Under the pieces are notes generated by a model that saw only the letters and a list, made by a program, of their open reading frames with translations, searched no databases and was not told the origin of the DNA. Positions 27,234 through 35,736 of a DNA stretch of 64,000 nucleotides are shown in pieces. Source of the DNA: Cryomorpha ignava. Lineage in GTDB: Bacteria; Bacteroidota; Bacteroidia; Flavobacteriales_D; Cryomorphaceae. Where the stretch lies: the NCBI RefSeq assembly GCF_010686655.1, contig NZ_JAAGVY010000009.1:1-64000 (forward strand). The letters run 5' to 3'. The first letter of the stretch is position 1; each line of letters starts with the position of its first letter. A program made the translations under genes and the position numbers.

Positions 27234-28640
27234 TTATTTTATGATCAATTTGCCAGAAGCAACTAACTGTCCTTCTGCCAAAAGTTGGAAAATATAAAGT
27301 CCACTTGCTAAATTCCCCCTTTCAATTCTAATTTGTCCGGCTGCTATAGAGTGGATTGTTCTAATAATTTTTCCCTGACCGTTTAAAAGCCTCATTGAAA
27401 ATTCCCGATTTTTTGCATCATCAAATTCAATGGTGGCGTATTCAGTAAATGGGTTTGGATATGCAAAAGCGTTTAATGACTGCAAGCTCTTATCATAAAT
27501 TGAAACCAATCCAAGCCCGTCAATTTTCACCAAATACATATCAATGTCTAGACCCCCAATTGTGTCGGCGGTTGACCCAAGCATAATGTAGCCTCCATCG
27601 GTGGTTTGCTGCACCGAATTGGCATCACTCATTGTTCCACTTGGAAAAATGTTATTCCATTCCATTTCTCCTGCATTGTCAGTTTTGATACAATACATAT
27701 CATTGTTGCCGCTTATTATATTTTCTTTTCTTCCTGCAAGTATATATCCACCGTCTGTAGTTTGCTGCAGCGAGTTACCTATATCTCTTCCAACACCGCC
27801 ATAATAATTACTCCACTGCTCGTTTCCTAATGCATCCGTTTTTACCAAAAATAAATTTCCTCCTAAAAAATCCTCATATCCAAGCAAAATGAAGCCATCG
27901 TCATTTGTTAAGTAAAGAGACCTTCCAATTTCGTCAGCTGACGTTCCAAAAGTCTTTGTCCAGATGGTGTCACCAGCGCTATTGGTTTTGACCAACAACA
28001 TATCTTTGCCACCAAAACCAGTGCTATTGGTTTCACCAATCAGTGCATATCCTCCATCACTTGTTTGTCTAACACCAACTGCTAACTCTCTACCTGTGCT
28101 TACATGAACCTTGCTCCATTCTTCATTGCCGTTGCTGTCAGTTTTTACCATGTAGATATGTTCGTTAAAAGCTGGCCCTGTGAAACCTACAGCAATGAAT
28201 CCTCCGTCAGAGGTTTCTTGCACAAATTGTCCAACATCTCTGTTTGGTGTACCGCTGTATCGTTTACTCCAAACTTCATTTCCGATTGGGTCGGTTTTAA
28301 TAAGTGCCAAAGAATCATTGACTAAGCCTGAATAGGCACCGCAAAGAATGTATCCGCCATCTATTGTCTGCTTTGCGGATATTCCAAATTCGTAATTAGC
28401 CCCTCCATATGTTTGTGACCATTGCTCATTTCCCTGATTATCAGTTTTAACGAGATACATGTCTTGTGCTCCGCTACCAAAGCTGGTTGTCTGGCCAAAA
28501 AGAATAAATCCTCCGTCAGTAGTTTGTTCCACTGATAATCCAAAGTCGTTATCAGTTCCACCGTAAGTTTTTTGAAACGTTGTTTGTCCGTATGTTAAAG
28601 AGGCAGTAAAGATTATTGTTGTAAGAAGTGATGTTTTCAT
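27234..28640 (-). CDS. Secreted beta-propeller protein with T9SS type A domain
   Basis: 468 aa from ATG 28640 (signal MKTSLLTTIIFTASLTYG); a longer start at 28670 is unlikely. About eight repeats of the form YGG...D.G.S..QT.DGG(Y/F)I..G.T......D..L.KTD..GNE.W form a propeller (about 25-390). The C-terminal YPNPF...SGLYIFQL...GKLIIK is a T9SS type A sorting domain, so the protein is exported through T9SS and attached or released. Many copies of this architecture occur in Bacteroidota; ligand unknown. Confidence 0.9.
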   Translation of the reverse strand: MKTSLLTTIIFTASLTYGQTTFQKTYGGTDNDFGLSVEQTTDGGFILFGQTTSFGSGAQDMYLVKTDNQGNEQWSQTYGGANYEFGISAKQTIDGGYILCGAYSGLVNDSLALIKTDPIGNEVWSKRYSGTPNRDVGQFVQETSDGGFIAVGFTGPAFNEHIYMVKTDSNGNEEWSKVHVSTGRELAVGVRQTSDGGYALIGETNSTGFGGKDMLLVKTNSAGDTIWTKTFGTSADEIGRSLYLTNDDGFILLGYEDFLGGNLFLVKTDALGNEQWSNYYGGVGRDIGNSLQQTTDGGYILAGRKENIISGNNDMYCIKTDNAGEMEWNNIFPSGTMSDANSVQQTTDGGYIMLGSTADTIGGLDIDMYLVKIDGLGLVSIYDKSLQSLNAFAYPNPFTEYATIEFDDAKNREFSMRLLNGQGKIIRTIHSIAAGQIRIERGNLASGLYIFQLLAEGQLVASGKLIIK

Positions 28641-28799
28641 TTGTTTTGTTATTTTTTGGATCAGCCTCAAAGCTTACGTTAAGAAACATGGTGCTTTTGG
28701 AGCACTTTACTTGACATTGCTCTGTGATTTATGTTGAAGGTAATCATCTTCTTTTTAGCGAGATCCCGAATGTTTTTTTACGCAGTGTTGCACCAGTTG

Positions 28800-29186
28800 T
28801 TATTTTAGATTAATTTGAATTCCCACTTTAGGAGCTTCGTCATTAAACTCTTGTTGGTCAAATGCTGGTTTTTCAAAAATCAGAGTAAATTCTCTTCCAC
28901 ATTTTCTGGTAAAAAAAACAGATTCCGATTCCATGTCAAATGAAAAAGATCCTGTGGTGTCCGTGTAAATCGTTTGGATAAGAATGCCCTCTTCGAAAAA
29001 TTCAATTTTCACGCTATCTAATGGTTCGCCTGTCAAATCTTCTTTTACATGTCCATTCACTGCAGGAGCACAAGGAAACCAACATGACATAAGTCCGCAA
29101 GACAGCAATGTGATCATTACTATTCTAGAAAGAAGTTTGGATATTCTCTTTTCTAGCAATGTAACCACAAGTATCATTCTATTCAT
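28800..29186 (-). CDS. Small lipoprotein with carboxypeptidase-regulatory-like fold
   Basis: About 128 aa from ATG 29186; an ATG at 29117 directly before the hydrophobic segment is also possible. Lipobox LLSCGLMSC. After it, GHVKEDLTGEPLDSVKIEFFEEG ... YTDTTGSFSFDME resembles the CarboxypepD_reg / SdrB-like beta-sandwich found in many outer-membrane proteins. The upstream membrane protein gene ends 14 nt before, so the two are likely co-transcribed. Function unknown. Confidence 0.65.
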   Translation of the reverse strand: MNRMILVVTLLEKRISKLLSRIVMITLLSCGLMSCWFPCAPAVNGHVKEDLTGEPLDSVKIEFFEEGILIQTIYTDTTGSFSFDMESESVFFTRKCGREFTLIFEKPAFDQQEFNDEAPKVGIQINLK

Positions 29187-29200
29187 TTGAGTACTTTTTG

Positions 29201-29653
29201 TCAATATCCAGGATTGTAAAGTTTCAATTTAATGAAATATTCTCGCAGGAATTTAAAAACTTTGTCATTGTCTAGAAATTCTGAAACCGGTTTATTGTCA
29301 AGTCGCTTGAAAATAATTTTGCTCATAAAAAACCAGAGATACAATGAAGTTGTGGCAACCGAACTTACAAAAACCAAAGCTCCAATAATTCCCAAAATTA
29401 TTATTGGTGTCTTTGGAATGTAACCACCATTGGCCAACCAAAAGAATACAAGTGCTGGAATTAAGAAAATGATTACACATAAAAGTCCCATCACCAGTAA
29501 ACAAGGAAATGAAATTAAAACTGTCAGAATAACTTTTTTGGCCAATAACTTTTTACTGTCAATGAGCAACATAGGAGCAAATACAACCAATGTTACCGAT
29601 GCTAGCCCAATATAAATTATAAGTCCAAGAAGTATGAGGAAGGTCGGTGGCAT
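29201..29653 (-). CDS. Hypothetical integral membrane protein
   Basis: 150 aa. Four hydrophobic segments: about 4-30, 42-72 (possibly one long or two short), 82-110, followed by a charged cytosolic tail (KIIFKRLDNKPVSEFLDNDKVFKFLREYF). No recognised family. Forms a pair with the lipoprotein gene downstream. Confidence 0.6.
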   Translation of the reverse strand: MPPTFLILLGLIIYIGLASVTLVVFAPMLLIDSKKLLAKKVILTVLISFPCLLVMGLLCVIIFLIPALVFFWLANGGYIPKTPIIILGIIGALVFVSSVATTSLYLWFFMSKIIFKRLDNKPVSEFLDNDKVFKFLREYFIKLKLYNPGY

Positions 29654-30282
29654 TTGTCTAAGGAGTCTCCGTTATTAACTGGTAAACGCCGTTTCTTGTC
29701 GTCTTCATTAGGTTTGCATTCTTCGTTAAAATCTATATCACTTTTTTTTCGATTAACTTTCAGATTCAAAAATGTATGTCTCTGCGCAACAAGGAAATGC
29801 AATTTTCCAAAGGCGCAAAATAAATTCGCTTTCCTTTCGGAATTTTTTTTGTCGTTGCTCCTCTTTATAAAACTTTGCCATGAACTCAAGGTCTTTACTT
29901 AATTTAATCCTTAAACTTTCTTCGGAGTTCCCATCAGTTTGTTGACTATATCTCTTATTACCGCACTCAAACCCTTCCTCGCGGAATATCAGTCCTATAA
30001 AAAAAAAATCAGCCAACCCATCTCCCAAAATTAACCCAGCTTTCCACAAGTCCAAATATTAAAGCAATTTGATTTAGAGTCAATTCCACGGCCAAGATAA
30101 TTTATCCATTACATTTATAGAATGAAATACTGCATTTTTCAATCAATGCGGTTAAATCTCGGCTAGGTCTATATGTGCTGTCCCAGCATCAAGGAATCAG
30201 CATTGCCAGCAGATTAAATCCACACCAACGAATATCTGCTCCATCCCTTTCACATAAGCACTCTGGGTTGTACCTTTGCGCC
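29654..30282. other. Intergenic stretch with weak open frames
   Basis: Two overlapping minus-strand frames (29617-29889 and 29753-30055) encode Lys/Glu-rich sequence such as LEFMAKFYKEEQRQKKFRKESEF. The second has no ATG and begins with TTG just after a stop; a run of ten A at about 29998-30007 may mark a frameshift. This may be a decayed small gene. 30060-30270 shows no gene. Confidence 0.4.
30271..30278 (+). promoter_or_regulatory. -7 box TACCTTTG 4 nt upstream of mtaB
   Basis: Exact TAnnTTTG match. Only GCGCC... four bases separate it from the ATG at 30283, so the transcript is probably leaderless or has a leader of a few bases. It also argues against the GTG at 30175 as the start. Confidence 0.5.
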
Positions 30283-31599
30283 ATGCTCCAGTTTAAAAAA
30301 GTAGCGTTTTACACGCTGGGTTGTAAGTTAAATTTTTCGGAAACTTCTACCATTGCGCGCCAGCTCACAGATGCCGGATACGCGCGGGTGAAATTTGACG
30401 ACAATCCCGATGTTTTTGTTATCAATACCTGCTCGGTTACAGACAATGCCGACAAGAAATGCAGGAGCATTGTACGCAAGGCTTTGCGCGTAAATCCCGA
30501 AGCTGTGGTAATCGTAATAGGATGCTACGCACAGCTGAAGCCGGGCGAGATTGCAGAGATAGAAGGGGTGAATCTTGTGCTGGGAGCCGAAGAGAAATTT
30601 AATGTTGCGGCATATTTGGAAAGCGACGCCATAAGCGAAAAGAATCAAACGGCAGCCAGAGCCATTAAGCATACCCGAGAATTTGTTCCCGGATTTTCAT
30701 CGGGCGATCGCACGCGTACTTTCCTCAAAGTGCAAGATGGATGCAATTATTTCTGCGCTTTTTGTACCATTCCGCTCGCCCGCGGGCGCTCACGTAGCGC
30801 CAATGTGGAAGAGACCCTAAAAATAGCACGCGAAGCTGCAGATGCCGGAGCAAAAGAAGTAGTGCTTACGGGAGTCAATATCGGCGATTTTGGCCATGGT
30901 ACTGATGAGAATCTCATTGATTTGCTCCGCGAACTCGAACTGGTGGATGGCATTGAGCGATTCCGCATTTCGAGCATTGAGCCCAACCTGCTGACAAATG
31001 AAATTATCACCTTTGTAGCGGAGAGCAAAAAGTTTGTTCCGCATTTTCACATTCCGCTACAATCAGGATCAGATAGTGTGTTAACTGCTATGCGCCGCCG
31101 GTATCGCACTGATTTATATAGAGATAGAATTGAAACCATTAAGCGCCTTATGCCTAATGCCTGCATCGGCGTAGATGTAATCGTTGGTTTTCCGGGCGAA
31201 ACCGAGGCCGATTTTAACGATACATACTTGTTTTTACGCGACCTCGACATTTCGTATCTGCATGTGTTTACCTATTCGGAAAGACCCAATACCACAGCCT
31301 TGCGCATTGATGCCGTAGTACCTATTGAAACAAGACAGGAGCGAAATAAAATGCTGCGCATTCTTTCGGAAAAAAAGCAAAAAGCATTTTACGGAAGTCA
31401 GTTAAATGCAACGAGCGAAGTACTTTTTGAAGCTGAAGAAAATGGGGGTCAGATGTATGGTTTTACAAAGAATTACGTAAAGGTGAAAACACCATTCGAC
31501 GAAAGTCTAATCAATAAAATCAAAACGGTAAAACTTGAATCCATAGACAGCGATGGCGTTGGAAAAATACAGCTGATAAACGAGCCGCAATATGTCTAA
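30283..31599 (+). CDS. mtaB: tRNA (t6A37) methylthiotransferase MtaB
   Basis: 438 aa, usual for the family. N-terminal methylthiotransferase domain with three Cys (GCKLNFSE, INTCSV, GCYAQ) for the first 4Fe-4S cluster; radical-SAM CxxxCxxC in GCNYFCAFC (about residue 153); C-terminal TRAM region. VVLTGVNIGDFG and HFHIPLQSGSDSVLTAMRRRY are typical of the MtaB (YqeV/e-MTAB) branch rather than MiaB or RimO. It adds methylthio to t6A37 in ANN-decoding tRNAs. Overlaps the next gene by 8 nt. Confidence 0.93.
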   Translation: MLQFKKVAFYTLGCKLNFSETSTIARQLTDAGYARVKFDDNPDVFVINTCSVTDNADKKCRSIVRKALRVNPEAVVIVIGCYAQLKPGEIAEIEGVNLVLGAEEKFNVAAYLESDAISEKNQTAARAIKHTREFVPGFSSGDRTRTFLKVQDGCNYFCAFCTIPLARGRSRSANVEETLKIAREAADAGAKEVVLTGVNIGDFGHGTDENLIDLLRELELVDGIERFRISSIEPNLLTNEIITFVAESKKFVPHFHIPLQSGSDSVLTAMRRRYRTDLYRDRIETIKRLMPNACIGVDVIVGFPGETEADFNDTYLFLRDLDISYLHVFTYSERPNTTALRIDAVVPIETRQERNKMLRILSEKKQKAFYGSQLNATSEVLFEAEENGGQMYGFTKNYVKVKTPFDESLINKIKTVKLESIDSDGVGKIQLINEPQYV

Positions 31600-32374
31600 T
31601 TTACTTGAACAGGTCATTGCCATAAGCCGTGAAGTAGGCCAATTTCTGAAATACGAACAGGCAAAAATTCGTGAAAGCGAAATAGAATACAAAGGCCGCA
31701 GCAACGATATGGTCTCTCGTGCAGATAAGGAAGCCGAGCAGCGTTTTGTAGATTTTCTTTCAAAGCTTCTCCCTCACTCTGGGTTTATTGCCGAAGAAGG
31801 AACCAGCACAAAAGTGGGCAAAACAGACAATTGGATTATCGATCCGCTTGACGGTACTACCAATTATTTATACGGCATTCCCTGCTATTGCACCAGTGTG
31901 GCTTTGCAGCGAAATGGCGAATTGATTCTCGGCGTTATTTACGACCCCACCCGCGATGAGTGCTTTGCCGCCGAAAAAGGAAAAGGTGCTACCCTAAATG
32001 GAACACCTATAAAAGTTTCTGCACAAACTGAACTCGAAAAATCGCTTATTGCAACTGGTTTTCCCTATGACAATCGAGATCGCGGCAAACAATATTTAGA
32101 TATCCTTCTGGAAATAAACGCTAACACGCGCGGAATGCGCCGACTGGGTTCTGCCGCGCTTGATATGGCTTACGTGGCCTGCGGCAGGTTTGAGGCGTTC
32201 TACGAATACGGTTTAAATGCCTGGGATGTGGCGGCCGGAGCAGTAATAGTTCGCGAAGCAGGTGGTAATGTGTCAAGCTTTAAAAATGGTGCTGACTTTA
32301 TTGAAACCCAAACAATATTTTGCGACAATAGACTGATTCATAGTGGCTTGCTCGACTTTTTAAAAGGTTGGTAG
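31592..32374 (+). CDS. Inositol monophosphatase family protein
   Basis: 260 aa. Metal and substrate motifs of the IMPase family: GFIAEEG (Glu ligand), WIIDPLDGTTN and LNAWDVAAGAVIVREAGG. Hydrolyses inositol monophosphate or related sugar phosphates using Mg. Its start overlaps the end of mtaB by 8 nt, implying translational coupling. The stop codon TAG (32372-32374) lies inside a GTAGGGACGC repeat, so the last residues (KGW) may have been set by repeat insertion. Confidence 0.92.
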   Translation: MSNLLEQVIAISREVGQFLKYEQAKIRESEIEYKGRSNDMVSRADKEAEQRFVDFLSKLLPHSGFIAEEGTSTKVGKTDNWIIDPLDGTTNYLYGIPCYCTSVALQRNGELILGVIYDPTRDECFAAEKGKGATLNGTPIKVSAQTELEKSLIATGFPYDNRDRGKQYLDILLEINANTRGMRRLGSAALDMAYVACGRFEAFYEYGLNAWDVAAGAVIVREAGGNVSSFKNGADFIETQTIFCDNRLIHSGLLDFLKGW

Positions 32375-32394
32375 GGACGCAGGGCGCCCCTACC
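32371..32394. repeat. GTAGGGACGC-type palindromic repeat at the stop of the IMPase gene
   Basis: GTAGGGACGCAGGGCGCCCC followed by TAC: imperfect palindrome GTAGGG/CCCTAC with inner GCGCC words. Same type as 33519-33580 and 35637-35735. It provides the TAG stop. Confidence 0.65.
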
Positions 32395-32548
32395 TTAACC
32401 AAAAAACACGATTAAAATAACCGGTTTTTTAACCTTAACCAATTTAGCTACGCACAGAAAAGATAAATAGATTTCTGATTCGTATTTAATTTCAACTAAT
32501 TTCGCGCACTCAAATTTCATTTCAAATAAGAGGCAGCCATAAGCGCAA

Positions 32549-33460
32549 ATGTCTATTTTCAATTCCTTTCTTCAAAAAACGCTATACATCGCTGTAGTTT
32601 TGTTTTATGCCCTTTCGGGAAACGGGCAGTCGCCGCTGAACAATACCTGGGAGATTACATCGCAAACGCTTACCCAAAAGTGGGAACTCGACGAGGAAAG
32701 TAGAAAGGGGACTTTCAGAATTCAATCGTATAAGCCTATATACATTTCGCTTGCGCGGTGGAGCAGTTCGCCAAATACCGATCCATACAGCGAAAATCCG
32801 GACTATACTTCTATGGATACCGTAAACCTGAATAGTTTCGAAGCCAAATTTCAAATCAGCTTAAAAAGTAAACTTTGGCAGGGAATTTTTGGCGATTATG
32901 GCGATTTATGGGCGGGATTTACCCAAACGGCGTATTGGCAAATTTACAATAACGAAATCTCGCGGCCATTCAGAGAGTTGAATTACGAACCCGAGCTTAT
33001 GCTTGTTTTCCCGATGAGAATGCAGGCTCTGGGCTTTGATTTGCGCTTGCTTGGTGGAGGATTTAACCATCAGTCAAATGGAAAAGACCTTCCTCAATCT
33101 CGAAGCTGGAACAGGATATTTTTTAATGCTGCATTTGAACGCGACGGCTGGCAAATAAATCTCAAACCCTGGATTAGAATTCCCGACAATGACGACGATC
33201 AAAATCCGGAGATCTCAAACTATATTGGCCGCGCCGAAATAAACGTTTCGTATCAGTTCAAGAAGCAAACCGTTTACGCCGTTATAAAACAGCCCTTTAA
33301 TAGTCTGAATAGAGGGAGTCTACAGCTAAATTATGTATTTCCTGTAAAGGCAAACCTACGGTTTCACCTGCAGGTTTTTACAGGATATGGCGAAACCTTA
33401 ATAGATTACAATCACAAACAAACAACCGTTGGTTTGGGGATATCGTTTTTTGATTGGTAA
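32549..33460 (+). CDS. pldA: Outer-membrane phospholipase A (OMPLA)
   Basis: 303 aa with signal peptide (to about ALSGNGQ, residue 27). The OMPLA signature is complete: FTQTAYWQ strand, catalytic His (about 173) and Ser in GFNHQSNG, and a downstream Asn in SRSWNR. C-terminal strand ends with Trp/Phe (GLGISFFDW). This 12-strand barrel hydrolyses sn-1 and sn-2 ester bonds of phospholipids in the outer leaflet, calcium-dependent on dimerisation. Bracketed by a strong terminator 7 nt downstream. Confidence 0.92.
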   Translation: MSIFNSFLQKTLYIAVVLFYALSGNGQSPLNNTWEITSQTLTQKWELDEESRKGTFRIQSYKPIYISLARWSSSPNTDPYSENPDYTSMDTVNLNSFEAKFQISLKSKLWQGIFGDYGDLWAGFTQTAYWQIYNNEISRPFRELNYEPELMLVFPMRMQALGFDLRLLGGGFNHQSNGKDLPQSRSWNRIFFNAAFERDGWQINLKPWIRIPDNDDDQNPEISNYIGRAEINVSYQFKKQTVYAVIKQPFNSLNRGSLQLNYVFPVKANLRFHLQVFTGYGETLIDYNHKQTTVGLGISFFDW

Positions 33461-33466
33461 AAAAAT

Positions 33467-33502
33467 GGGCGTGTCGCATAATTTGCGACACGCCCGGTTT
33501 TT
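33467..33502 (+). terminator. Terminator of pldA
   Basis: Perfect 12-bp stem GGGCGTGTCGCA (33467-33478) / TGCGACACGCCC (33484-33495), followed by GGTTTTTATT. The five A before the stem also allow function on the minus strand. Confidence 0.9.
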
Positions 33503-33518
33503 ATTGTCGAAACGCAAC

Positions 33519-33581
33519 GTGGTAGAGACGCGACATGGTAGAGACGCGACATGGTACAGACGCAATGCATTGCGTCTGTAC
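33519..33581. repeat. Three tandem GTAGAGACGC repeats ending in a 28-bp palindrome
   Basis: GGTAGAGACGCGACAT occurs twice, then GTACAGACGCAATG pairs with CATTGCGTCTGTAC to form a perfect palindrome (about 33553-33580). Lies between pldA and the convergent CHRD gene. This GTAGAGACGC/GCGTCTCTAC family is common between genes in Bacteroidota and cyanobacteria. Confidence 0.8.
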
Positions 33582-33598
33582 GACCCGTCAATGGAGTA

Positions 33599-35455
33599 TT
33601 ATTGTTTGATCAACCGCGCGCTAAACGTGGTGATATCGCCAAAAACAGACAGAATATAAATACCTGAATTCAAATCAGCAATGGGCAATGTCAATGCATT
33701 TTGGGTGTTGGAATTTACGGTCATATTCTGAACTACCTTACCGGTAATATCTGAAATAACCATTTGGTAATTCCCAACTGGAACAGCTGATAAATCAACA
33801 TTCACAAAATCTGAACTTGGGTTTGGATATACGTTTAAAGCCGCTTTTTGCTGAATCTCAAATATTCCAACAGTTCCCTGGCTGCAAATTGACTGGCGGG
33901 TAACTTGTCCGCGTATTTCACCGGAAGGCACCTCACTAGTATGAACATTTACATAAACATTTCCTTCACGAAAAGCCATTGCCGCAGCTGCGTCAAAAGG
34001 CGTATCATCGCTATTGGTCCAGTATCCAAATGCTGCATCATAGCTATTTGTTTGATCGAAAAACGAACTCAACGTAAAAATCACGCCTCCATTTTCACCG
34101 GCCGGAGCTGCGTGAAAATGCGACATAGTTTGTGCATCTGAAAGATCGTTGTACGCTATCATAAAGTGTGCATTAGACTGATCTCTGTCGATACTAACAA
34201 TACCAGAACCTGTTGCATTTGATTCAGAATCTGGCACTTCCTGATCGCCCGAAAGATTTACGGTATAACCCTCGCGCACTGCTTTGTAGACCTGGCCACG
34301 TACTTCGCCGCCTGCGTTTAAGTCAGTATGTACATTGATGTAGATACCACCTGATAAAAACTTATTGATGTTTTCTGTTGACAAGGCTGCTCCAGTGGCA
34401 AAACCATCTATAACATTTCCATCTACGTCATCAGTAAGAGCAATCAATACACCGCCTGTAACACCTATTGCACCATCATGAAAATGTGCACCAGTAACAG
34501 GGCCTGAAAGACCATCTAATTGAACGCGGTAAAAAAGCGTATCCATTGAATAGTTCAAACTAGCCCATCCCAATCCATTGGCGCTAGAGCCTGTTGGAAC
34601 AGGAATTTCCTGCTCTGTATTGATCACAGCATCCATTGACAGTTTTCTGTCAAATTTTAGTTGGCCTCTGATTTCTCCACCAGGGTTTTCGGCTGTATGT
34701 ACGTTTAGATAAACATTTCCGGCAAGCATATCGTCTACCAATCCATCTACGGAAGTAGGATCAAACTGACCTGAAATTACATTCCCAACTACATCATCTG
34801 TAAGGCTCACTACTACATCTCCATTTTGACCTGCAGGCGCTATATGCAAATGAGCTCCGGTAATAGGGCCTGAAAGTCCTGATACCACTGCATTATAAGT
34901 TACCATCATTCCCGTTTTGCTAACGTTGAAAATGGCGATACCACTTGCATCAGTCGATACAGGAGGATTTTCTTGCAAGCCGTTTAATACAGCATGAAAG
35001 GCATTGTCCGTTTCCAGTGCAATCTGTCCTCTAATCTCACCACCGGGATTGTCGGCAGTATGAATATTGAAGTAGAGCTCACCGGCAAGCATCATTTCCA
35101 GAAGTTCGGTAGTAATATCATCGCCGGTAATTGACGTACTAATTGAATTACCTTGAACATCGTCGGTAAATCCAACAAGGACGCCTCCATTTGTTCCCGG
35201 CATACCCTGATGAATGTGAGCTCCTGTAATGGTTCCGCTCAAGCCAACAGCTGTAACCGTAATACAAAGCGAATCACGTGATTCGTTTAAGAAAAACGAT
35301 CCTACACCTGTAGCATCGGTGCTTACAGCAGGCACTTCATTTGCGCCCGACAGTCGGGTAGAAAACAAAAGCTTGCCGCTCAAATGGCCGGCAAACAATC
35401 CATTTGCCAATAATATGGCAACAATCGTAAAAATATTCTTAGTAAAATTTCTCAT
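33599..35455 (-). CDS. Secreted protein with four CHRD domains, T9SS type A
   Basis: 618 aa. Signal peptide to about residue 23. Four CHRD domains in tandem (about 30-147, 150-272, 275-400, 405-525), each with (A/V)NEVP or equivalent, GAH(I/L/F)H, and the terminal (F/L)N(I/V)HT...PGGEIRGQ motif. A T9SS type A sorting domain follows (about 540-618, VYPNPSSDF ... GIYILSVF). CHRD domains are named after chordin; in bacteria their role is unknown, probably extracellular structural or binding. The His-rich GAHxH loops could bind metal; that is inference. Confidence 0.92.
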   Translation of the reverse strand: MRNFTKNIFTIVAILLANGLFAGHLSGKLLFSTRLSGANEVPAVSTDATGVGSFFLNESRDSLCITVTAVGLSGTITGAHIHQGMPGTNGGVLVGFTDDVQGNSISTSITGDDITTELLEMMLAGELYFNIHTADNPGGEIRGQIALETDNAFHAVLNGLQENPPVSTDASGIAIFNVSKTGMMVTYNAVVSGLSGPITGAHLHIAPAGQNGDVVVSLTDDVVGNVISGQFDPTSVDGLVDDMLAGNVYLNVHTAENPGGEIRGQLKFDRKLSMDAVINTEQEIPVPTGSSANGLGWASLNYSMDTLFYRVQLDGLSGPVTGAHFHDGAIGVTGGVLIALTDDVDGNVIDGFATGAALSTENINKFLSGGIYINVHTDLNAGGEVRGQVYKAVREGYTVNLSGDQEVPDSESNATGSGIVSIDRDQSNAHFMIAYNDLSDAQTMSHFHAAPAGENGGVIFTLSSFFDQTNSYDAAFGYWTNSDDTPFDAAAAMAFREGNVYVNVHTSEVPSGEIRGQVTRQSICSQGTVGIFEIQQKAALNVYPNPSSDFVNVDLSAVPVGNYQMVISDITGKVVQNMTVNSNTQNALTLPIADLNSGIYILSVFGDITTFSARLIKQ

Positions 35456-35569
35456 ATGATATAATTTATTGGGTTCACATTAGTAACGTGCCACAGTACA
35501 AATCGGATTTTGCCTAGGTCTATTTTACTTTTATTTAACAGGATTGACTAAAATATATACAGGTCATGG

Positions 35570-35736
35570 ACGCTGGGGATCGCGGATTCGCCGGCATTGC
35601 GGAGACGACTGGCATTTCATGGACGCAAACATTTTGGAGACGCATGCATTGCGGAGACGCAAACATTGCGGAGACGCAAACATTGCGGAGACGCAAACAT
35701 TGCGGAGACGCATGCAATGCGTCTCTACGAGGACGG
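35570..35736. repeat. Array of 17-bp ATTGCGGAGACGCAAAC units and GCGTCTCTAC repeat
   Basis: From 35637 four or so tandem units of ATTGCGGAGACGCAAAC, capped on the right by GCATGCAATGCGTCTCTAC. Degenerate units extend left to about 35570. The final CTAC is the complement of GTAG, and the TAG serves as the stop codon of the minus-strand symporter gene (35725-35727). Confidence 0.8.

Noticed and set aside
29617-30055. Two overlapping minus-strand frames as genes
   Set aside because: One lacks an ATG and both are low-complexity; kept only as a possible decayed gene in the region note.
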